64,000 bases of DNA from Molossus alvarezi (Eukaryota > Chordata > Mammalia > Chiroptera > Molossidae). The notes under the pieces are model-generated. The model was not told the origin of the DNA, searched no databases, and worked only from the letters and a program-made list of their open reading frames with translations. Of the stretch, positions 34,260 through 44,439 are shown piece by piece. A program made the translations under genes and the position numbers. Location: NCBI GenBank assembly GCA_037176705.1, contig CM073890.1, forward strand, positions 92,742,591 through 92,806,590, given 5' to 3'. The first letter of the stretch is position 1. Each line of letters begins with the position of its first letter.

Positions 34260-34973
34260 ATTTTGGATTTTAAAGAATGAAAACTATTTTGTCAATGTAA
34301 AAACTTGGCAAAGTAGATGTGTACAATGGAAAGAAATCACCTGTAATCTTGCCAGATAATTTTTACCCAAATAAGATCACAATGTGTAGTTTGTTACCTT
34401 TGCTCATTTCCCATATTTAAAAACAGCTTTTGAAAACGTTATTTTTAATGAGTAAAAATACTCCACTGTACATTCTTTATTTTTTTTAACATTTAATAAT
34501 TTTAGTTTTTCCATTTTTTATTGTTATGAATAACTCTTTGGTGAGAATTCTTGCACATAAATATTTATTCATATTTCTGACTATTTCCTCATGATAGACA
34601 CCCAGGAGTGGAGTTACTGTCAAAAAGTAAGAACTTTTTATACATCCTGATATATAAACTTTCCAGAGAGTTTATAACAATAAGATTAACAACAATGGGA
34701 TTGGGTATCACCTTAGATGAATTTTGCTGAGTTGAAAGGTTAAAAAATGGTATAGCATTGTTTTAATTTGCAATTTGTGATTTCTATAACTAAAAATTTT
34801 TAATATGTTTATTATCTATTTATACTTATTTTTCTGAGAAATGTCTCTTAGTGTTCTTTAGTTGTTTTATTCTTTTGTGTGATTCCTTATTGATTTGTAA
34901 GAGCTCTTTATATAAAAAATACTGACTCCATTTTGCATTTTTAACCTATCTATTCATCTTACAACTGAAGAGT
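34260..34973 (-). mobile_element. Old L1 LINE 3' part, antisense
   Basis: T-rich reversed L1 text: ATGAATAACTCTTTGGTGAG, CCTCATGATAGACACCCAGG, TTGATTTGTAAGAGCTCTTT, GACTCCATTTTGCATTTTTA. This is the C-terminal ORF2 zone and 3' UTR in reverse. A VES SINE inserted at its right edge. Confidence 0.78.
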
Positions 34974-35045
34974 ACCATGTAGGTTCTTTAAAATGTTTTT
35001 TCTCTTATCAATTTTAGAGAGAGAGAAAGGGAGAGGGAGAGGGAA

Positions 35046-35100
<55 letters not shown>

Positions 35101-35266
35101 AAGAAAGAAAAAGAACATCAATTGGCCGCCTCCTTCATGCCCCCCACTGGAAATCCTGTCCACAACCTGGGCATGTGTCCTGATTGGGAATTGATCTGGC
35201 GACCTCTTGGTGCATGGGTTGATGCTCAACCACTGAGCCACACTGGTCGGACACCATGTAGGTTCT
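34974..35266 (-). mobile_element. VES SINE with expanded GA tract, with TSD
   Basis: Body 34988-35252, minus strand. The TSD ACCATGTAGGTTCT (14 bases) is perfect. The usual short CT-rich body has expanded on this copy into a long GA microsatellite (35022-35100). Confidence 0.94.
35022..35100 (+). repeat. (GA)n microsatellite inside SINE
   Basis: About 79 bases of GA units with a few AAA and GGG interruptions at the left, the purest part at 35060-35098. It grew from the SINE's own TCTC-rich body. Confidence 0.95.
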
Positions 35267-35299
35267 ATAAATATCTCATTAGATGATGATAGTGGATTC

Positions 35300-35555
35300 C
35301 AATTGCAAGTGATGAAATGTGGTTTATAAAATGTTATAATTAATATCTGTTTATAGTCAACATCTTTATTTAATAAGTAGATATTTATTAGATACCTACT
35401 GACACACATATATGTGTATAAAACAATATATATTTATAAATATATACTTATATTTGTATATATAAAGCAAATATATAGATTTCAGATATATTTCATAATT
35501 TTTAGAAATAAAAAATAATCATCTCATAACCACAGATTTTCCCACCAATAACTGA
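35300..35555. other. AT-rich unique DNA
   Basis: Contains an imperfect TATA/TATATTT-rich stretch at 35408-35490. No gene seen. Confidence 0.5.
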
Positions 35556-35559
35556 ACAC

Positions 35560-36440
35560 TCAATTCAACACAGATATTTCATTGTGGAAAAAAAGATATT
35601 TAAGATGAATTTTGCTTTTCAAACATTCACAGTCTGGTAGAAGAGATGGAGATGTACACAATTAACCTTAAAGCAAGGCGTGATTTGATAAGTATAGTAA
35701 CAGAATCGTAACCGAAATGAAACAGGCTTATGTAGGAAGGAGAGATGAAATCTGACTGAGGGAATTCCTTTGTGGACAGTGAGTTTTGAAATATCTCTTC
35801 TATAATAGATTATAGCCTGGCTCAACTTCTTTAAGCCAGGCCTGACCCTCTCTAAACAGGTGGATCTTTGACCAGGACAATTTGGGACCAATGACAGTGG
35901 TGAGGGTTATGGAGTAGGGAAGAGGGAGAAGAGGAAGGAGAAAGATATTCCAGGTAGAGGGAGAGCTAGAATAAAAGCAGGGAGCTGGAATGTGGAGGAA
36001 CCGCTTAGGAAACTCAAATGTATCGTGTGTATGGAGTTAGGGTGGAGAGTCTGGAGTGGGGATTAGTCAACTGGAGAGACAAGTGAGGACCAAATGGTAG
36101 CCATCTCTGAATGTCAAGCCGATCAGCCAGGGTTTTGTGTTGAGAGCAAAGGGAGGCTCCCAGGGTTCCTGAGCAGGTGAGTGCCTGATCAGAGCTGAAT
36201 GAGACAACCTCCTTGTGGCTGGTATGAAGAATGAACAGGAGGAGGACAGTGAAGGTGGGGAACCCAGTTGGCAGGTGTCAGCAGTGAGCGATGTAACTAG
36301 AGGAATGTCAGTAGAAAGAAGACAATATATCTAAGGGACAGTTTGGAGACAGAATTAATAGGATTTGGTGGCTAAAGAAATATGGTGAGGAGGAAGATGA
36401 ATCCCAGATAAACCTGAAGTTTACAGTCTGAGTAGTTCAA
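35560..36440 (-). mobile_element. L2 LINE, antisense
   Basis: Reversed L2 text in order: ACACAGATATTTCATTGTGG, ATATTCCAGGTAGAGGGAGA, TAATAGGATTTGGTGGCTAA, GATGAATCCCAGATAAACCT. Diverged and frame-broken. Confidence 0.68.
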
Positions 36441-36589
36441 GCTGCCTTGTTATAGTCCCACCCCCGGGAGTGAGTTTTCTTCAGTGTGGCTCAGAAGTAT
36501 CCCTGAATTATATCACACAATGGGCTGGAATCAAAGCCTCGTTCAGATATGAGAGGAAGAACCCCTTCTTCCTCATTCCTCTGAAGGGG

Positions 36590-36835
36590 ATACAGCGCAT
36601 TGGTCAAGATTCTGGAGACAGCCTGGAGGAGCTTCAATCACCGACACTTGCCCAACACATACAATAAACTGTGGGACATGGCAGTTTCCTCAACCCCTCA
36701 CAGCCTCAGCATCCTCATGTGAATTCACTTCCTCGTGTGGTCTTAGGAATCATGTGAGCTAGTAAATGTAAATGCTCAACAGAGCGACTCGCAAATAGTA
36801 AGTGCTCAGCAAATGCTAGCTATTTTAGTGGTGAA
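36590..36835 (+). mobile_element. MIR SINE, sense, nearly complete
   Basis: GCATTGGTCAAGATTCTGGA (head), CTGTGGGACATGGCAGTTTC, CACAGCCTCAGCATCCTCAT, ending AGTAAGTGCTCAGCAAATGC. The order and the final 'agtaagtgctcaataaatg' motif are diagnostic for MIR. Confidence 0.85.
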
Positions 36836-37019
36836 CCTTTTGGTGCTATTTTTGAGAAATAAGTTCAAGGACTCAACATACAATAACTGGGAAATAAAAT
36901 CACAGGGCTGCAAATTTATAAAGTAAAGAAATCTGATTTAAAAATAAAAACCTAAGCTTACACTGTGTTGATAAAAAGAAAAAGAATAATAATAATAAAA
37001 AAAGAACTATTGCACTTCA

Positions 37020-37330
37020 TTGTCTTGCCCGAGATGGCATCATCAGCCTTCCTCGGTTCTGTTGTACCCCGTCTACTTACTTCAGAGTTTAATGTGACTC
37101 GATGCATTGTAGACTTCAGCACTGTAATTCGTGCATATTATTTCCTCTTCGATATTCATGTTTCTCAGGATTAAAGGGTTAATTTACGCAAATTGCATTT
37201 GTGTGCCATGTTGGTAGAACTCTGAGCAGCTACCCAGCGGTCTCTCTGAATGTGGCATTTCTCTAGATAGCCCTGAAGCTCTGATCCGAGTGAGGCACTC
37301 TCTCTCAGCCATATTAGAGGGGAGTTGCAC
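37020..37330. promoter_or_regulatory. Candidate conserved non-coding element
   Basis: Repeat-free, balanced base composition with retained CpGs (CCCGAG, ACCCCGTC, ACTCGATGC, TTCGTGC, TTACGCAAATTGCA). The AATTTACGCAAATTGCAT zone resembles an octamer/C-EBP-type site. Enhancer-like by appearance only. Confidence 0.35.
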
Positions 37331-38015
37331 AGTCACAGTGTGTTACATGTTTTCTCAGACTGATGACCTTGAGCAAAATGTCTTTCTAAATTAAGTAAAA
37401 TTAAAGAAAACAGCAGTGATTGAAACTGTGTGATCTCCAGCAGCAACTCAGAAAATGTATGTGGTGATGGGTCTGCAGGATAGTGACTTGTCTCATTAAG
37501 GGTGTGTGCACTTTTGCCTTCTTAAAACAGAATCCAGAAATATGAAAAGCAGAAGAAATGGGAGTCTTTATGAAGGCACAGCAATAATGGGCACCTCGAT
37601 GTAATTTCAAGGCTTGCCCCTTTCTCATCAAAATCCAATTGTAGGATGAGTTTTTATTTTCTTATTCTTAACATTTCTACTAAGTTTTCTCTCTTGACAT
37701 CTGGCTCCTTTTGGAAGACAGGAAATAAAAAACAAATTTGTTGTTTTCTTGGCAATTTCTTTTATATTCAAAGCTGTCTTAGTTTCTTGACATTTGAAAA
37801 ATGGCCTTTCTTTTTAACTACCATATTTGAAGTATTTGTGGATTTCAGCATCAAAATAAGATACTAATGGATTATAATACAAGAATTTGTCAGTCCGTAC
37901 TAATAACAAACAATCAAACAAACAAACAAACAGGCAAATTGCAGAGAAGAGAAAGCTCTTTCTTACAGTAGAAATCAAACTAATGAATGCAGATGGAATG
38001 AGAACTGATGAAGTT
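37330..38015. other. No gene; unique DNA with a CAAA repeat
   Basis: A short (AAAC)n run lies at 37914-37932. Otherwise nothing recognisable. Confidence 0.5.
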
Positions 38016-38020
38016 AAAAA

Positions 38021-38154
38021 ATCACCATTTTGATTCTGACTGGTTTGGCTCAGTGGTTAGAGGGCAGCCCGAGGACCAGAGAGACCCGGGTTCGGTTCCC
38101 GATAAGGGCATGTACCTCAGTTGCAGTTTGTCCCCGGCCAGGATCACCATTTTG
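38021..38154 (+). mobile_element. Tailless VES SINE head with perfect TSD
   Basis: Only the tRNA-like head and a short part behind it are present (38033-38142): ACTGGTTTGGCTCAGTGGTT, CCCGGGTTCGGTTCCCGATA, ending TTGTCCCCGGCC. It is flanked on both sides by a perfect 12-base repeat, ATCACCATTTTG. There is no pyrimidine-rich body and no A tail between the head and the second TSD copy. Confidence 0.92.
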
Positions 38155-39645
38155 TAAACAAGGGAAGACTCATTAATAGATACTAAAAGTAGTGGATAAA
38201 ATTTGGATGAGGAACAAGTTTCAAAGTTTCAAAGGATAGTTTCAAAGTATCTCCCTAAATAATTCATTAATTAAATAAAGAAAATGATAACATTATAGTG
38301 GAGAAACTGGCAGATGCCACCTTTACCAAGTGATCAAAGTAAGCATCCCATTAATGGCACAAACCAACAGTATGAGCCTCCTGATGTGATTCCCTGGGAA
38401 GGATGTAGAATCACTTTTGTGATACTCCTGCCCAAAATGCATAACCTAGATCTAATTTAATCAGGAGGAAACACCAGACAAATATGCAAGGCCAAGGGCA
38501 TGCCACAAAACAATTGGTCTCTTCTCTTGAAAAAGTGTCAAGGCCAGGAAAGACAAAGAAAGACTGAGTAACTGATTTGGATTAAGTAAGACTAAGGAGA
38601 CTTGAGCACTAAATGCAAAGCGTAATTCTGGATTAGATTCTGAACCAAATGGGATAATTGTTTATTCATAATACAGTGCATTGGAGATCAAATAAAAGAG
38701 GAAATTACATTAAACAAACAAACGAACGAACAAAAAGATATTATTGGAACAGTTGGTGAAACTGGAATATGGCATGAAGATAACAGTATTGTATTAATAT
38801 TCAATTTCCTGATTTTTATTTGGTAGTTATTTATGATAAAATTTTTGTTCATGGGAGATACACAGTGAAGTTTTAACAATTAAAGAGGAATTGTGTATAC
38901 AACTTATTCTGAACTTGTTTAGAATAGTATGTGTGTATATATACATATATGTGTAAATATATGTACACGTGTACACACACACACACAATGGGGCAGGGAG
39001 AGGAAATGCAGCCTGCTCAAATAAATAGCCTTTTTCTCAGAGTTCTTCGAGGAAAATGTGGTTTAAGCTACTAGAAGAATGTGAGGATAGGTTGTAATTT
39101 GTTACATAGTGATTATTTTATCTCCCACTCTCATTGGCTGGTTGTACTTGTGTGAGAATGTAAGCAGAGGTGGGCAGTTGCCTTGATGTTGATTTTGGAC
39201 TGTTTTTTGGCTAAATGATTGGATATCTTTTTAAAGGGGCAGAAGTCTTTTCTGGAAAATCAGAATGTAACTTCACATAATGGTCTTAAACACTTGGCTT
39301 TTGACAGGTATTATATGTGTTCTTTTATAGTATATTGTTGAAACTATAAAACTGGACTTTTAAATTTGAAGCCTTTAATTTTTTTCTTACTTTTTTTTTT
39401 TCTTAGAAAAAATAATTTATTCAGTTTGCTTTATTATAATTCCTATTGGTCCTTCAACAGATAACTCCCACGTAGGACCTGTCAATAAACCTCAGTCTCA
39501 TTTTTTTTTCTACCTTGATCTTTGACTATTACTTGCTCAAAGTGGTAGGAAAATGTTGGGTTAGTATCTTTTCTTACCCAAACTTTGTAACTGAGTCTGA
39601 GTTTTTTATATCACCAGTATTAGACATATACACTAGGAGAGGCTG
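38155..39645. other. No gene; unique DNA with small simple repeats
   Basis: Contains (CAAA)/(CGAA)n at 38713-38733 and a compound TATG/CA tract at 38930-38990. No gene or interspersed repeat supported. Confidence 0.5.
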
Positions 39646-39651
39646 TACTTA

Positions 39652-39938
39652 AAAAACTCAGAAGTGGGCCCTGGCCAGTTTGGCTCAGCGGTTGCGGTCC
39701 GGAGAGACCCGAGTTCAGTTCCCGCTAAGGGCACGTACTTCGGTTGCAGTTTGTCCCCGGCCCTGGTTGGTTGTGCGGGTGGCAGCCACTCGATGTGTCC
39801 CTTCACGTCGATGTTTCTCTCTCTCTCTCCCTTCCTCTCTCTCCCTCCCACTCTATCTGTACAAAAAATGGAAAAATATCCTTGGGTGAGGAAAAACAAA
39901 AAACAAAAAAACAAAACAAAACAAAAACTCAGAAGTGG
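39652..39938 (+). mobile_element. Young VES SINE, copy A of a pair, with TSD
   Basis: Body 39668-39922. Head GCCCTGGCCAGTTTGGCTCA, tail AAAAATATCCTTGGGTGAGG then an AAAAAC-rich tail. The TSD AAAAACTCAGAAGTGG (16 bases) is perfect. It lacks 13 bases (between GCGGTT and GCGGTCCGG) that copy B has, removing sequence just after the A box. Apart from that, a few base differences and the tails, it closely matches copy B. Confidence 0.96.
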
Positions 39939-39960
39939 GATGAGAAGTTCTAATGCATTT

Positions 39961-40258
39961 AAAGTCAACACCTTTTCGCCCTGGCCAGTTTGGCTCAGCG
40001 GTTAGAGCGTCGGCCTGCGGTCCGGAGAGACTCGGGTTCGGTTCCCGCTAAGGGCACGTACTTCGGTTGCAGTTTGTCCCCGGCCCTGGTTGGTCGTGCG
40101 GGTGGCAGCCACTCGATGTGTCCCTTCATGTCGATGTTTCTCTCTCTCTCTCCCTTCCTCTCTCTCCCTCCCACTCTATCTGTACAAAAAATGGAAAAAT
40201 AATCCTCGGGTGAGGATAAAAAAATAAATAAATAAAAAAATAAAGTCAGCACCTTTTC
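39961..40258 (+). mobile_element. Young VES SINE, copy B of a pair, with TSD
   Basis: Body 39978-40241, full length: A-box side TGGCTCAGCGGTTAGAGC, B box GGTTCGGTTCCC, body with TTGCAGTTTGTCCCCGGCCC and (TCTC)n, tail AATCCTCGGGTGAGGATAAA plus an AAAT-rich tail. The TSD AAAGTCAACACCTTTTC recurs as AAAGTCAGCACCTTTTC (one mismatch). Retains several CpGs, another sign of youth. Confidence 0.97.
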
Positions 40259-40274
40259 AGAAAGTCCTTCTATG

Positions 40275-40500
40275 GCATGATTAAGTGAGCATGGTCTTGG
40301 GGACAGAAGACTTTGGCTTCAGTCCCAACTTGATCATGTATTGTGTCCTTGGATAAGTTGCTTAGCCCTGCTGACCCTTAGTCTTCTGAAACATCTCTAC
40401 CTCACAGAGGGTAATAAGCATTAAGTGTGAGAAGGTATCTGAAAAGTGCACATAGCATAGATCGGACCTAGGGTAGGGACTCAACAAATGTGTTGTCTTT
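40275..40500 (+). mobile_element. MIR SINE, sense
   Basis: GACTTTGGCTTCAGTCCCAA, TCCTTGGATAAGTTGCTTAG, CTCACAGAGGGTAATAAGCA and AGGGACTCAACAAATG run in MIR order. Confidence 0.83.
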
Positions 40501-40740
40501 GTAAATTCTCTCACTTGACAATGCTCTACCAGCTAAACAAGGCCTGGCCTCATAATTCTGCTCAGTGCAGAGTGGACAAACAGTTAAACCAAGTTTGTTC
40601 TTGATGCATTAAATGGTGATAGACAGGAGCCTATTTGGAACCCATAATATCTGTCTAATTGGGGGCATCTTTAGGTTTGAATTCAATCTTGGAAAGTTCC
40701 CATAACTTGCCAAAATCAAGCATAATTTAGAACTTCCTTT

Positions 40741-40990
40741 AAAAACGCAAGCCCTCACACTCTGCCAGTGTGGCTCTGTGGTTGGGCATCGACCCATGCA
40801 CAAAGAGGTCTCTGGTTTGATTCTTAGTCAGGGTACATGCCCAGGTTTTGGGCCTGATTTCCAGTGGGGGGCATGTGGGAGGTGGCCAATCTATGTTCTC
40901 TCTCATCGATGTTTCTATCTCTCACTGTTCTCCCTTCATCTCTCTAAAATCAATAAAGAAAAAAACAACAACAAAAAACGCAAGCCCTCA
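40741..40990 (+). mobile_element. VES SINE with TSD
   Basis: Body 40758-40973. Head TCTGCCAGTGTGGCTCTGTG, ATCGACCCATGCACAAAGAG, TCATCGATGTTTCTATCTCT, AAAATCAATAAAG tail. The TSD AAAAACGCAAGCCCTCA is perfect over 17 bases. It belongs to the GACCCATGCAC subfamily, as at 27.9 and 28.2 kb. Confidence 0.96.
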
Positions 40991-41269
40991 GTTTAGATCT
41001 CAGATCTGTTAGAAAAGAGAGGCCAGGTGCCTTGATCTTAGGGTGAAACAGGTGGTAAATTCTAACACGTGAAGTCTAAACTTTGAGGAATTGCAGCCAG
41101 GGAGAGAGAAAATTCCTTGAGGTTGGTATTAAATGCTCTGATGCAAGGACTGCATGGGGAAGCTGGCAAAGGCATCAGCATTTCCTAGTGTGAAGGTCAT
41201 ACAAGTTAAGAACATGATAAATTATTATTTGTGGCTTGTGGTCAGGAACATAATATTAGACTTATTTTG

Positions 41270-42078
41270 ACAGTACTGTTTTTTATTTCTTTACTTTCAT
41301 GATTCTTAGACTAATTCATGTAATTTACTTCTCCCTAAATTAGAACTTCTCCATTTTTAGAATAGTCATATCTAAAATGAAAATTCTCCAAACAAAATCA
41401 AGTACAAATACCTGCCCTTGAATACATTTATAATTTGATATAATGCATATCTTTCTCATTTGTACCTATCACTTGTTTTCATTACTCGGATTATTTATAA
41501 TTAAGTTTTAAATTCAGCTCACTTGTATTGAATTTTTCAACATCTTTCTGAATGTGGACTGGAGAATTTCACTGGACTACTTTAGCATATCTCCCCAAAG
41601 CAAATACTGCTAGTCACATCTCTCATAAATCGGGTAGACTATTAGGAAAGTAGTAAACTACCTAATTGCCTACTCACCAATTGTAATAAAACTGAACTTG
41701 ATAATTAATGTAGTCAATTTACTAATTGGGCCTTAAACCACTTGGGCCTTGGTTTAAGACTTAGAAGGTACTTTGGATATTCAATTTGGCTAAAACCATA
41801 AAATTCCTTCAGAGGTTAATGATATTTTTGTGTATGTCAATATTACAGTGTTGCCCCAAATAGGTTAAAATGGCATTTGCTTTACCTGTATATCATTTCA
41901 TTCTGAGGCTGGAAACATCAGTTAGCTTCTAAGTAGAAATTAAGATGAGACTTAATCAATTGGAGTTAATCTTAGCTTGATCCAATTCTGGACTAAAGCC
42001 ACTTTCAATTTGGCCAAATCCAATGCTTCTAGTTTATTATTTGTGCTTTAGCAGTTGACAAACAGGAAGGTGTGTTCC
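41270..42078. other. Unique DNA, weak candidate for conserved sequence
   Basis: AT-rich, repeat-free, with many ATTA/TAAT words at 41640-41760 (CTACCTAATTGCC, GATAATTAATGTAG, TTACTAATTGGG) and 41930-42060 (CTTAATCAATTGGAGTTAAT). No open frame of note. Enhancer-like only by motif density. Confidence 0.3.
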
Positions 42079-42079
42079 A

Positions 42080-42810
42080 GTTGTGATACTGTTATGATTA
42101 GCTAGTAATTAATAATAGAAAAAAGCAAGGGAAGGCTAGACATTATAGCATGTCACTTGGGCAGCTTCACCAGGAAGCTACAATTTCATACTTCCCAGGG
42201 GAAACCAGTCTATTCCCTAGAAAACACCGGGAGAAAGAATCCAATAAAGAGAAGATAGACACATGCTCAGTAAAACTGGGGGAACTAGGGAAGGTACTTG
42301 ACTGCCAATCAAACTTGAAGCCAGATTGTTGGCCAGAGTAGGCGTGGCAACTGCAAGCCTGAGAACACATAATCCCCTAAACAAGGGAATTCTCTCTTGG
42401 CTTTTGTCGCTCTCGTCACTTGGGGCTCACTCTCTTGATTCTCTTGCATTTGCCCGTGTGGCCCATGGCCATATGGACGGACCCCCGCATGCAGTAGACT
42501 GATGGACTGCAGCAGGGAACACACGCTAAGCTACCCTCATGTTGAACTGGACCCGGCTCCAACATGGAAAGGAAACTGACACAGGTCCTGGTTTTAGCTC
42601 TACTGAAGCCCCAGCTCCACTTCTATGACTAGACTAAGGGAAATGGGACTTTGGAAACCCAGGGATGTAAGTCCATGAAAATAAAGCTTTCTACTATACC
42701 TCATCCTCCCGTGGGAGCCTTTGGTAATTCTTATACCAGTGGTACCCCAAGAACCCCATTTCCATGAATACCCCGGGGAGATGAGCCCCTCTACTGCCCT
42801 GTAACAGTTG
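42080..42810 (+). mobile_element. Solo LTR of an endogenous retrovirus, 4-bp TSD
   Basis: The LTR spans 42084-42806 (723 bp), starts TGATACTGTTATG, ends CCCTGTAACA (TG...CA), and is flanked by GTTG on both sides (42080-42083, 42807-42810). A polyadenylation signal AATAAA is at 42680-42685 with a T-rich/GT region downstream, giving the U3-R-U5 order on the plus strand. No primer-binding site or coding sequence follows, so recombination between two LTRs has left a solo LTR. A 4-bp TSD is typical of class I (gamma-like) proviruses. The family cannot be named. Confidence 0.75.
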
Positions 42811-42903
42811 CAGTCATCTTCCTACTGGTCTTAGAGCTCTTGGACACAGCAGGCCCACTCTGCTTCCCAGGGTTGTGTGAGTGTGCAGACAGGCGGGATG
42901 CAT

Positions 42904-43170
42904 CCAAGACTTAAAAAAAAAAATCTTCACCAGAGGATATATTTCCATTGATTTTTAGAGAGTGAAAGGGAAGGAGGAAGAGAGAGAGAGAGAGAGAAAC
43001 ACCGATGTGAGAGAGACACATTGATTGGTTGCCTCCTGCCTGACCAACCGGGGCTGGGGATCAAACCTGCAACCCAGGTACATGCCCTTGACTGGAATTG
43101 AACCTATGACCCTTTGGTCAATGGGCTGATGCTCTAACCGCTGATCCAAACTGGCCAGGGCCAGGACTTG
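42904..43170 (-). mobile_element. VES SINE with short TSD
   Basis: Minus strand, from GCCCTGGCCAGTTTGGATCA (plus end 43161) to the tail near 42913. Flanks CCAAGACTT and CCAGGACTT suggest a short TSD. Confidence 0.92.
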
Positions 43171-43171
43171 T

Positions 43172-43840
43172 ATTAAGGGCTCCATTCTTAGTGTAATGCT
43201 CCTGTTGTCATCTTGAAATTCTCAATAACCTTTGAACAAGGGTGCCGCATTCTCGTTTTGCACAATGCCCCACAAATTATATAGCCTATAGGCTGTCCTG
43301 GGTGCCCCCATTCACATGTACATTTCCATAACCGGTTAAGAAACTGGATAGGCTTGGTGTGGGGTCTCCTCACTCTCTTTCTTTTCCTGAAGCCACTTCT
43401 GGCTCATGCAGATGTGTCTTCTGAAAGCAGGCTTCCTTCTTTACAGTATTGTACATGGCAGGGTTTATATGCTGAAGGCAGTAATATGAAGATAAAGAAA
43501 TTCACAAAAAGTTAACTAGCATTGAGCCTGACAAGTTTGTTAAAAACGTCAGGGTTGATAGAGAGTTTTTGTACCAAGTGCCTGGGACTGATTTTTGCAC
43601 AGTACAAAGTGAGGGTGCTCTTGGGCTCCCTGCATCACAGCTGCTTCCCTATTATCTACAAAAAATGTATCTCTACCTTAAAGTTTCAAGGACATAGTAT
43701 CAAAGAAAGACTAAATACTTCTTACATATTTTTAAAATTTCGAGATTTTTTAATTCCTTGAGAAATAGACTTAACATCAATAGAGATTTGCTTTTTATAT
43801 GAAAATTATTAAAGACAAGCCTTAATTTCTTACAGAGAAA
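43172..43840. other. No gene; unique DNA
   Basis: Nothing recognisable. A 79-codon frame at 43522-43761 has no protein signature. Confidence 0.5.
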
Positions 43841-43844
43841 CACA

Positions 43845-44025
43845 ATAATAGATATCATTTATTGAGTACTTACTAGGTACCAGGCACATTGCACACGTTT
43901 TTCACAGAGTCTTACAATAGCCCTATGAGGTAGGTTATTATCTTCACTGCACTGATGAGTAATTGGAAACTTGGGGAAATTAAGTCAGGGCAGCCAAGGC
44001 TCACACTGGCCTGGCTGACTCCCAA
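43845..44025 (-). mobile_element. MIR SINE, antisense
   Basis: CATTTATTGAGTACTTACTA, GGTACCAGGCACATTGCACA, AGCCCTATGAGGTAGGTTAT and CTGATGAGTAATTGGAAACT run in reversed MIR order. Confidence 0.85.
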
Positions 44026-44050
44026 CCACCCCCCCCACACACACACACAC
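44026..44050 (+). repeat. Poly-C / (CA)n tract
   Basis: CCCCCCC followed by about seven CA units. A second poly-C/CA pair occurs in the L1 at 22249. Confidence 0.92.
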
Positions 44051-44435
44051 CTCTGCCCTCTGTGGCCTCCCATCGATTACATATGCATGGGGCTAACCTC
44101 TTAGTCAAGTAGGGGCTTGCCCAGGGAGTTGAATGTGAGGGTGACCTGGCTGTGACCCTGCCACACCACTGATTGCCAGGACCCATTAGACTGGTGTGGT
44201 GGCCCGGTGTCTCCTTTCTCTCTCACCTCTGTGTGCATCAGGCTTTAAGCCACGGGCTCAGACAACAGGAATGAGCTTCCCTGATAAAGGTTCCTCTGCA
44301 GTAGGCCCATGTGGTACAAGCCCTGCTCAGCGAGTCCTCACGATGTGACCCCCAAATGCTCCCCGAAGCGTTGAGATGAAAGCTGTTGGAAGAGCTGGCC
44401 GGGCCTCTTGCTGCAGGTCACCTTCCCCTCCTCCA
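44051..44435. other. GC-richer unique DNA, no gene
   Basis: Balanced composition with some CpGs (CCACGGGC, CAGCGAG, CCCGAAGCG, GGCCGGGCC). Overlapping short minus-strand frames (44001-44186, 44338-44547) are not convincing. Confidence 0.4.
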
Positions 44436-44439
44436 ACCT

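Noticed and set aside
39978..40050. tRNA-like A and B boxes
   Set aside because: Part of the SINE head; no cloverleaf with a proper acceptor stem, so not a tRNA gene. The same holds for all other VES copies.
39664..40252. Frames of up to 113 codons on both strands
   Set aside because: They lie wholly in VES SINEs. The near-identical peptides from the two copies only reflect the repeated DNA.
42680..42685. AATAAA as the end of a host gene
   Set aside because: It sits at the expected place within the solo LTR.
42084..42806. Alternative LTR start at TGTTATG (42089)
   Set aside because: The start at 42084 gives matching GTTG on both sides. The later start gives no target duplication.
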